Positions 1 to 4,918 of a stretch of 7,473 nt of DNA are shown piece after piece. The notes under the pieces were generated by a model. That model did no database searches. It was not told the DNA's origin and saw only the letters and a program-made list of their open reading frames with translations. The translations under genes were made by a program, and so were the position numbers. Position 1 is the first letter of the stretch, and each line of letters opens with the position of its first letter. Source of the stretch: a bacterium CG2_30_54_10 (GTDB taxonomy: Bacteria > Muiribacteriota > Ozemobacteria > Ozemobacterales > Ozemobacteraceae); the NCBI GenBank assembly GCA_001872985.1, contig MNYA01000364.1, positions 1 to 7,473 of the forward strand, read 5' to 3'.

Positions 1-105
1 GAAGTGAATTCGCGAGGCTCATCCCCCGCGGTCGGGCGCTTTGCGCCCTCCGGTCTGCCTTCACTCTTCCCCCGACTTATTGAGATGATACCGCAAATCA
101 TCTAA
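1..105 (+). other. Left-edge segment: open frame tail or repeat, with a small hairpin
   Basis: Frame 1 is open from the first base to a TAA at 103-105 (34 codons), so this could be the last part of a gene starting outside the window. The translation is rich in Ser, Pro and Gly and resembles no family I know, so a translated non-coding repeat is at least as likely. A perfect 6-bp stem with a TTT loop lies at 34-48 (GGGCGC/GCGCCC). The ends show a looser inverted match (GAAGTGAA at 1-8 against TTCACTCTTC at 61-70), so the segment may be one imperfect palindrome. No T-tract follows the stem, so I do not call it a terminator. Confidence 0.25.
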
Positions 106-106
106 A
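80..106. promoter_or_regulatory. Operator-like inverted repeat upstream of the propeller gene
   Basis: Perfect 7-bp arms AGATGAT (83-89) and ATCATCT (97-103) are separated by the 7-base spacer ACCGCAA. After one mismatch, two further complementary bases lie on each side. The site is about 120 bp upstream of the ATG at 228. Arm size and spacing suit a dimeric DNA-binding regulator, but a small RNA hairpin is equally possible. I found no convincing -35/-10 pair next to it. Confidence 0.25.
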
Positions 107-227
107 AGCGTTACTCGACATTAACAAAACCGACTAAACCCGAGACCGGAAATTTGGTTCCCCTATTTCGCGGAGCGCGGGATTGGGGTATATTGATGCG
201 ATTACAATCAAGAATGGGGGGAAGAAC

Positions 228-1640
228 ATGTTTTGTTCCAGGTGCGGGCACGAACTGCCCTCGAAGATAAACGCCTGCCCTGTCTGCGATACGCCAAAAA
301 AACGTAAACAGCGTTCTCGCCAACGCCTCCTCCTCGGGTTGGTCATTTTCCTCGCGGGAGCAATGGTCGGAAGCTTGCTCGACAGCTTTCTTTTCAAGGG
401 AAAGGCTTGGAAATACACTTTCCTTGGAGGGCTTGGTGCCACGAGCACTTCCCAGGAATCCGAAGTGTCAAATCCGACAGGGACGACTCCTCAGGCATCG
501 ACGTCGTCTCAGATCCCGGAGACTGAGCCGGTTGGTTCGGGTTTCGGTGCCGGCGTGGTTCCTGACGGGGCTTCTCATCGCTCTCCCAAGCCGGATGAGC
601 CGGCTTCCGTGAACCCTGCGAGCTCAACCTACCCGGCAAGCCCGGCGATTGACTTTGCTGTAGATCTGCCGGCGCCGGTTCGGCAGGCTTCCGATGCCCC
701 GATCATCGGGATCATTGCTTCTCAGCCGGCTTCCGGCGGGGAAGAACTTATTTCAGTTGTTTCAGCAAAAATTCCCGATTGCAGGCTGTCCTTCGAAAAG
801 GCGGATTCCCTTGAGGAAAGCCCCGATGTGAGCTACCACGGAAGCTTTTCTCCCGATGGAAAGACCCTTGTCTTTTCCTCAAACCGATCGATTGACGGGA
901 AACCGGGCTTGTTCCAATGTTATTTCAAAAATTCGGCCCCTGGCGCAAATTCAGTCCGCGCATTCCCCTGGAATGGAAACGTTTGGACGCCCGAATTGTC
1001 CGCCGATGGCAAGAAAGTCGTGTTCTCGAGCGATAGCAGTAAACCAGAGCATATTTTCCTGCTGGACCGTGAAAGCAAGCAGGGACAGGCGATTACAAAC
1101 GGTCCGTCAAAAAATATGATGCCCGCAATTTCCCCTGACGGAAAGTTTATTGCCTTCGTCTCCAATAGACGTGGTTCGAACGACATCTGGATAATCGGGA
1201 CCGATTCCAAAAATCTCATTCAGATCACCTTCGGTCCAGAGGACGACCGCGAGCCGCGTTGGTGGCCGGATGGCAAATCCCTGGTCTTCACCAGAATCAA
1301 GGAAAAGTTCAAATACTCGCTGATAGAGCGCGTTTCTCTTGACCCGCTAAGCTCGCCGCAACCTCTGTTCAAGGAATCGTCCCGGCAGTGGCTGGCGGAT
1401 CCTTCCCCTGATGGCCGTTTCCTGGCCTTCGTGAGATCCAAGGATACCGATGGAAGCGGGAATGCGATATTTGTGAGGCGTCTTGATTCGGGGGCTGAGT
1501 TCACGATAGATCCATTCAAGGGCGGGGAATGCTACCGCCCGATCTGGACTCGCGATTGTACGGGAATTGTTTTCCACGCTGACCGCCAGAATAGAAAGAG
1601 CCTTTTTCTGGCGAAGCTGAAACGGGCTCCGATCGAGTGA
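228..1640 (+). CDS. Membrane-anchored TolB-like PD40 beta-propeller protein with N-terminal zinc ribbon
   Basis: This 470-residue protein has three parts. Residues 3-20 form a zinc ribbon with C3, C6, C17 and C20. A very basic stretch (24-33) precedes one hydrophobic helix at about 34-56. A Ser/Thr/Pro/Ala-rich linker then runs to about 155. From about 195 to the end come six PD40/WD40-like blades, marked by SPDGK 208-212, SADGK 258-262, SPDGK 302-306, WPDGK 346-350, SPDGR 393-397 and a degenerate TRDCT 441-445, about 44-50 residues apart. By the positive-inside rule the ribbon is cytosolic and the propeller outside the membrane. PD40 propellers occur in TolB and in many binding or scaffold proteins, and no enzymatic domain is visible. 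The ATG at 228 is chosen because GGGGGGAAG precedes it at good spacing and the cysteine ribbon begins there; the in-frame ATG at 183 adds 15 residues with no ribosome binding site. The PrsW-like gene starts 7 bp downstream, so the two are probably co-transcribed. Confidence 0.85.
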   Translation: MFCSRCGHELPSKINACPVCDTPKKRKQRSRQRLLLGLVIFLAGAMVGSLLDSFLFKGKAWKYTFLGGLGATSTSQESEVSNPTGTTPQASTSSQIPETEPVGSGFGAGVVPDGASHRSPKPDEPASVNPASSTYPASPAIDFAVDLPAPVRQASDAPIIGIIASQPASGGEELISVVSAKIPDCRLSFEKADSLEESPDVSYHGSFSPDGKTLVFSSNRSIDGKPGLFQCYFKNSAPGANSVRAFPWNGNVWTPELSADGKKVVFSSDSSKPEHIFLLDRESKQGQAITNGPSKNMMPAISPDGKFIAFVSNRRGSNDIWIIGTDSKNLIQITFGPEDDREPRWWPDGKSLVFTRIKEKFKYSLIERVSLDPLSSPQPLFKESSRQWLADPSPDGRFLAFVRSKDTDGSGNAIFVRRLDSGAEFTIDPFKGGECYRPIWTRDCTGIVFHADRQNRKSLFLAKLKRAPIE

Positions 1641-1647
1641 TGTACGA

Positions 1648-2469
1648 ATGGAATTCGTTTTCGGGCTGACCTTCCTTCCGATGGCTCTTTTTGGAGTTGC
1701 CTTTCGGAAATGCTGGCTCGATGAGCCTTTGAAGAATGCAGCCTTGGGCGGCGTGGCTGCGGGGGCCGCAGCCTCTCTTGTCTTGAAATTTGCGATCTAC
1801 CCTGGATTACAGATGTTGTTGGGGGTCGATCTGCGGACGGCAATTGCCGAAACGCAGCAATTATGGGAAAAGGCCATAATCTGCATTTTCATGGTCGGAG
1901 GCGTCGAGGAGAGCGCGAAGCTTTGCGGGACCCTCGTGGTTCTGCTTGCTCTCGGGGGGCTGAGCCGGCCTCCGGCAGCCTTTCTCGCGAGCCTCGGGGT
2001 GGCACTCGGCTTCTCGGCGCTTGAAAATCTCGATTATTTCTCACTTTATGGGCTTGACATACTGGTCTTGCGGGCAATGGTAAGCACCACGGGCCATCTG
2101 GTTTTCACCGGTCTCGTTGGGGCAGCGGTCGGGGTTTCTCTCCACCTCAGCCGGAAAAAAGGGCTGACCGGATATCTTTTAATTCTAGGCGGACTCGCTA
2201 CCGGAGCCGTTTTACATGGACTGTTCAACCTGGTTGCATTCGAATCGACGACCGAAGTTTCGCTTCCGATTCTTGGATGTGGCCTTCTCCTTGGAATGGT
2301 GCTACTCTACGAGGCCTGGATGTTTCTTCTCCGCCTCGATCGGGCCACGGGCGATTTCCCCTGGCAGTGTCTCGATTGTGGGCTGATCAACGGCAACTCG
2401 GGTCGGTTCTGCCGAGGATGCGGAACCCGCCGTGTGCAATTCGGTAAAGGATTAGAAAATTGGCAATAG
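1648..2469 (+). CDS. PrsW-family intramembrane metalloprotease homologue with C-terminal RanBP2-type zinc finger
   Basis: This 273-residue protein has about seven hydrophobic segments (roughly 4-20, 28-52, 74-101, 108-132, 142-165, 174-199, 207-229). It carries the expected PrsW/type II CAAX-protease-like motifs in order: EESAK at 87-91 (EExxK), FSALE at 122-126 (FxxxE), R142-x7-H150, and HGLFN at 190-194 (HxxxN, where HxxxD is common). These acidic and histidine residues would bind the catalytic metal within the membrane. After the last helix comes W239-x-C241-x2-C244-x3-N248-x6-C255-x2-C258, an exact match to the RanBP2-type zinc-finger spacing. PrsW of Bacillus subtilis makes the first cut in the anti-sigma factor RsiW; the substrate here is unknown. 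The start follows the preceding stop by 7 bp and has only a weak GAG-type ribosome binding site, suggesting translational coupling. Family call is firm; proteolytic activity is inferred. Confidence 0.85.
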   Translation: MEFVFGLTFLPMALFGVAFRKCWLDEPLKNAALGGVAAGAAASLVLKFAIYPGLQMLLGVDLRTAIAETQQLWEKAIICIFMVGGVEESAKLCGTLVVLLALGGLSRPPAAFLASLGVALGFSALENLDYFSLYGLDILVLRAMVSTTGHLVFTGLVGAAVGVSLHLSRKKGLTGYLLILGGLATGAVLHGLFNLVAFESTTEVSLPILGCGLLLGMVLLYEAWMFLLRLDRATGDFPWQCLDCGLINGNSGRFCRGCGTRRVQFGKGLENWQ

Positions 2470-2514
2470 GGATCAGGTAAAAAATGACCAGAAGCTCTTC
2501 GGCGACTTGGCGAT

Positions 2515-2533
2515 CGCTCATTTCAAATGAGCG
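2515..2533. promoter_or_regulatory. Near-perfect palindrome in the hflX leader
   Basis: Arms CGCTCATTT (2515-2523) and AAATGAGCG (2525-2533) are perfectly complementary around a single central C. The symmetric form suits a protein-binding site better than an RNA hairpin, which would need to open its centre to form a loop. It lies 25 bp before the hflX start codon and just ahead of its Shine-Dalgarno, where a bound regulator or a folded RNA could reduce expression. No promoter elements were identified with confidence in the 88-bp gap. Confidence 0.3.
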
Positions 2534-2545
2534 TCGATTTTACAC

Positions 2546-2551
2546 GAGGTG
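2546..2551 (+). promoter_or_regulatory. Shine-Dalgarno sequence fixing the hflX start
   Basis: GAGGTG lies six bases before the ATG at 2558 and closely matches the 16S anti-Shine-Dalgarno complement. It overlaps an in-frame GTG (2549-2551) that could otherwise be taken as the start. That GTG has no ribosome binding site of its own, so the ATG is preferred. Confidence 0.75.
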
Positions 2552-2557
2552 CCTGAA

Positions 2558-3856
2558 ATGGAAAAAGATCTTACCCGGAAAAAACCGCTGATTCAATTGT
2601 CTGGCCAGGAACCGCCGAAGCTTCTTGCCGTCGGAATCCAGACCTCTGAAGTTTCCGATGACCAGATGGATGCCTCCATCGTAGAACTCGCCGAGCTTGT
2701 CAAGACCGCCGGAGGCCGGATCGTCGGGAACCTGGTTCAGAAGCGGAACAAATTGGAACGTAACTCCTACCTCGGAAAAGGGAAAATGACCGAGGCTGCT
2801 GAAATGGCTGCAAGACTCGAAGCCGTGCAGATTATTGCCGACAATGAGTTGAGCGGCCTGCAAATTCGCCGCATGGAGGAAGGGATCAACGTGCCGGTGA
2901 TCGACCGGACTCGCGTTATCCTTGAGATCTTCGCCCAACATGCGACCACCCGTGAAGGGAAGCTCCAGGTCGAGCTCGCCAATCTCCATTATGCCCTGGT
3001 CCGGTTGACGGGCGCCTACGAGGGGTTGTCCCGCCAGCGCGGCGGAATCGGAGCCAAAGGCCCTGGAGAAATGAAGATCGAAACGGATCGCCGCGTTCTG
3101 AAGTTCCGTATTCAAAAGCTCGATGAGGAGCTGAAAAAAATGGTACAGAACCGCGAGGTGCAACGGCAAAAGCGATCGGAGCGGTATGCCCCGCTGTTCT
3201 CGCTGGTCGGCTACACAAACGCGGGGAAATCCACTCTTCTTAACGCCCTCAGCGGAAGCGAGATCGCAACCTTCGACGGCTTGTTCACCACGCTGGATCC
3301 GACCGCACGCAAAGTCCTGCTCCCGGGCGGCCGTTCGGCGATCGTATCCGATACGGTTGGGTTCATCAGAAAACTTCCTCATGGCTTGGTCAAGGCCTTC
3401 CGCGCCACCCTGGAAAATGTCCTCCAATCCCAGGTCATCGTGCTTGTCAGTGATGTTTCCAGCCTTGATGCCCGCGATCGCATTACCGCCGTCGAGGAGG
3501 TTCTCCGCCAAATCGGAGTATTGGAGCACGAAAAAGTGATGGTATTCAATAAAATCGATCTTGTTCCAGACTGTGAGTTCGAGGCACTGAAAGCTTCATA
3601 CCCTGATTCAATATTCATTTCCGCACGCACTGGAGCTAATCTCCCCGCCCTGATCGAACGGATGGACTCGATTATCTCCCGTGATTTCACCAAGGTAGAG
3701 CTGGCCCTGCCGGTCGGAAGCCCTCTGGTTCATGAGATCCTTGCGATGAGTCAACCATCAAACCAAACCTGGGAAGGGGATCTGGTCAAAATGAAGGTCG
3801 AGCTGCCGAAAAAGTTCCTACCTCAGGTTGAACCCTTCCTGGTGTCGGCTCAATAA
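2558..3856 (+). CDS. hflX: Ribosome-dissociating GTPase HflX
   Basis: This 432-residue protein is close to the usual HflX length (E. coli about 426). HflX binds the 50S subunit and splits stalled 70S ribosomes, especially after heat or antibiotic stress, hydrolysing GTP. The N-terminal HflX domain (about 20-155) leads to the diagnostic glycine-rich motif RGGIGAKGPGE at 161-171, followed by IETDRR and a charged helical linker (about 180-210). The G domain has all five motifs: G1 GYTNAGKST 218-226, a G2 threonine in the LFTTLDPTAR stretch, G3 DTVGF 265-269, G4 NKID 331-334 and G5 SA 355-356. A C-terminal extension follows. The ATG at 2558 is preferred over the upstream GTG because the Shine-Dalgarno overlaps that GTG. 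In many bacteria hflX lies beside hfq; no hfq is seen here. The upstream gap (88 bp) and downstream hairpin suggest a separate or semi-independent unit. Confidence 0.97.
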   Translation: MEKDLTRKKPLIQLSGQEPPKLLAVGIQTSEVSDDQMDASIVELAELVKTAGGRIVGNLVQKRNKLERNSYLGKGKMTEAAEMAARLEAVQIIADNELSGLQIRRMEEGINVPVIDRTRVILEIFAQHATTREGKLQVELANLHYALVRLTGAYEGLSRQRGGIGAKGPGEMKIETDRRVLKFRIQKLDEELKKMVQNREVQRQKRSERYAPLFSLVGYTNAGKSTLLNALSGSEIATFDGLFTTLDPTARKVLLPGGRSAIVSDTVGFIRKLPHGLVKAFRATLENVLQSQVIVLVSDVSSLDARDRITAVEEVLRQIGVLEHEKVMVFNKIDLVPDCEFEALKASYPDSIFISARTGANLPALIERMDSIISRDFTKVELALPVGSPLVHEILAMSQPSNQTWEGDLVKMKVELPKKFLPQVEPFLVSAQ

Positions 3857-3863
3857 ATTAACG

Positions 3864-3925
3864 TAACTTGTAACTTCTCAAAAATGGGGGGCGCGTGCCC
3901 CCTCTTTTTGAGAAGCTACAAATTA
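3864..3925 (+). terminator. Long imperfect hairpin after hflX; terminator or palindromic repeat
   Basis: An extended stem runs from 3864 to 3925. The core arms CTTCTCAAAAA (3874-3884) and TTTTTGAGAAG (3905-3915) are perfect. After one mismatch, an inner GGGGGGC (3886-3892) pairs with GCCCCCT (3897-3903, one G-T wobble) around the loop GCGT. Outer segments (3864-3866 and 3868-3872 with 3917-3921 and 3923-3925) add more pairs with two mismatches. It begins 8 bp after the hflX stop, as a terminator would. However, the T-run is inside the stem rather than after it, and AAATTAAC occurs directly on both flanks (3855-3862, 3920-3927). A mobile palindromic repeat is therefore a real alternative. Confidence 0.55.
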
Positions 3926-4143
3926 ACTTCTACTAGAAAATCAACCGAGAGTGCGATAGTATGTCTCCCAACGGTTCGCTCTTAAATCGTTGGTGACGTG
4001 ATTGGAAAGTTGTCCTGTTTTATTTTGAGACCTCTGAGCTCTCTGAACTCTCCGAGATCTCTGCGGGCTCCCCATTCTTTGGTTCCTTTGGAAATTTAGG
4101 TTTTGGGCATTGTCTCGTAATGTTTGCAGAAAAGGGTATTGAA
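3926..4143. other. Non-coding gap before the secreted-protein gene
   Basis: Together with the hairpin, the space from the hflX stop to the next start is 287 bp. Beyond the 9-bp tandem array described separately, I see a weak inverted repeat CCAACG (3968-3973)/CGTTGG (3988-3993) with a 14-base loop and AT-rich stretches near 4017-4026. I found no convincing promoter pair, tRNA or small gene, although the promoter of the following gene probably lies here. Confidence 0.4.
4032..4067. repeat. Four degenerate 9-bp tandem repeats (CTCTGAGCT type)
   Basis: Four consecutive 9-mers in exact register: CTCTGAGCT (4032-4040), CTCTGAACT (4041-4049), CTCCGAGAT (4050-4058) and CTCTGCGGG (4059-4067). The common core is CTCYGMR. 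Similar strings built from CTCTGAG/CTCTGCG units occur as intergenic repeats in many bacterial genomes. No frame through it looks coding. It lies 76 bp before the next start codon, so it is probably within or near the leader of that gene. Confidence 0.6.
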
Positions 4144-4842
4144 ATGGAAAAACGTGGTTGGAATCGGTCTCCCTTGATGTTTCTCATCGTGCTTCTGGTC
4201 GGCGCTTTTCCCGGGTTGGTCTGGGCTCAGACCGATACATGGGACGCCTTCGAGATCAATGCGCAGTACCGTGGCGGAATGAAAAAGGGATTTTCGGCGC
4301 TAGGTTGCGCGGTTGCCAGATTCGCTGACCTTGGCAACGGCAAACGTGAAGTGGACATGCATGCATGCGTTCGAGATCCTGAAAAGAAAAAAACATATTA
4401 TTCATTCAGGGCGGGCATGGTTTATACCTCGGCGAGCGGTGTGGTAAAAACAGTATCAGAAAGTTACTCCTGGTTCGATGGATTTGAAAAAGACCACCAG
4501 TCGCAGGTCAAAGATATGATGCTGCTACTGGCCACCATCAAGGATGGCTCGATTCTCAAGGGAAACTCGGGAAAAGCCATTATCAACAACAACCCAATTG
4601 ACCTCAGGGGTCAGATGAAACGCGGCGGTCGCGCCATGGAGCTCGATGTTGGTCGCAAGGGAAAACCGCCCCTTGAGGGAAAATTTTTTCTTGATGCCGG
4701 CACCGGATCGGTCTGGAATGTGAACAAGTTCCGAATGAAGCGCGGGAAGATCTCTATTTCTTTCGTAGGTTTTCCACTGGCGCAGATCCAGCAAAAATAC
4801 CAGTCTAAAACCCCCTACAGCCGGGTGGTTTTCGGAAAGTGA
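4144..4842 (+). CDS. Secreted protein of unknown function
   Basis: This 232-residue protein begins with a typical Sec signal peptide: MEKR and further basic residues, a hydrophobic core at about 11-26, and a likely cleavage after VWA at 28. The mature part is basic, alternates short hydrophobic and polar stretches suggestive of a beta-rich fold, and has only two cysteines (C55 and C75), which could form a disulfide outside the cytoplasm. No domain or active-site motif is recognised. The ATG at 4144 is chosen because AAGGG lies 7 bases upstream and the signal peptide starts there; an in-frame ATG at 4120 would add eight residues and lacks a ribosome binding site. The cleavage region lacks a lipobox cysteine, so it is not a lipoprotein. 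The neighbouring genes give no clear clue to its role. Confidence 0.8.
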   Translation: MEKRGWNRSPLMFLIVLLVGAFPGLVWAQTDTWDAFEINAQYRGGMKKGFSALGCAVARFADLGNGKREVDMHACVRDPEKKKTYYSFRAGMVYTSASGVVKTVSESYSWFDGFEKDHQSQVKDMMLLLATIKDGSILKGNSGKAIINNNPIDLRGQMKRGGRAMELDVGRKGKPPLEGKFFLDAGTGSVWNVNKFRMKRGKISISFVGFPLAQIQQKYQSKTPYSRVVFGK

Positions 4843-4918
4843 CCTCTTGAATCGGTCTGCTGATGGTGCCTGACCGGACAATTATTGTATCATCTCAATT
4901 AGCTCTGCTGTCAAATCC

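Noticed and set aside
183..227. Upstream ATG extending the propeller protein by 15 residues
   Set aside because: No Shine-Dalgarno precedes it, whereas GGGGGGAAG precedes the ATG at 228, just ahead of the zinc ribbon.
699..711. Palindrome CCCGATCATCGGG
   Set aside because: It lies within the coding linker of the propeller gene, is short, and is expected by chance in this base composition.
2549..2557. GTG as start of hflX
   Set aside because: The GTG is part of the Shine-Dalgarno GAGGTG that serves the ATG at 2558.
2484..2591. 35-codon open frame in the hflX leader, a possible leader peptide
   Set aside because: It overlaps the hflX start, has no ribosome binding site beyond a weak GATCAGG, and its product resembles nothing.
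2540..3529. Minus-strand open frame of 329 codons opposite hflX
   Set aside because: It lies entirely across a well-supported GTPase gene, has no known domain and mirrors the codon pattern of the sense strand.
3968..3993. Inverted repeat with GGTTCG, considered as part of a tRNA
   Set aside because: No acceptor stem, anticodon arm or CCA-side pairing can be drawn around it.
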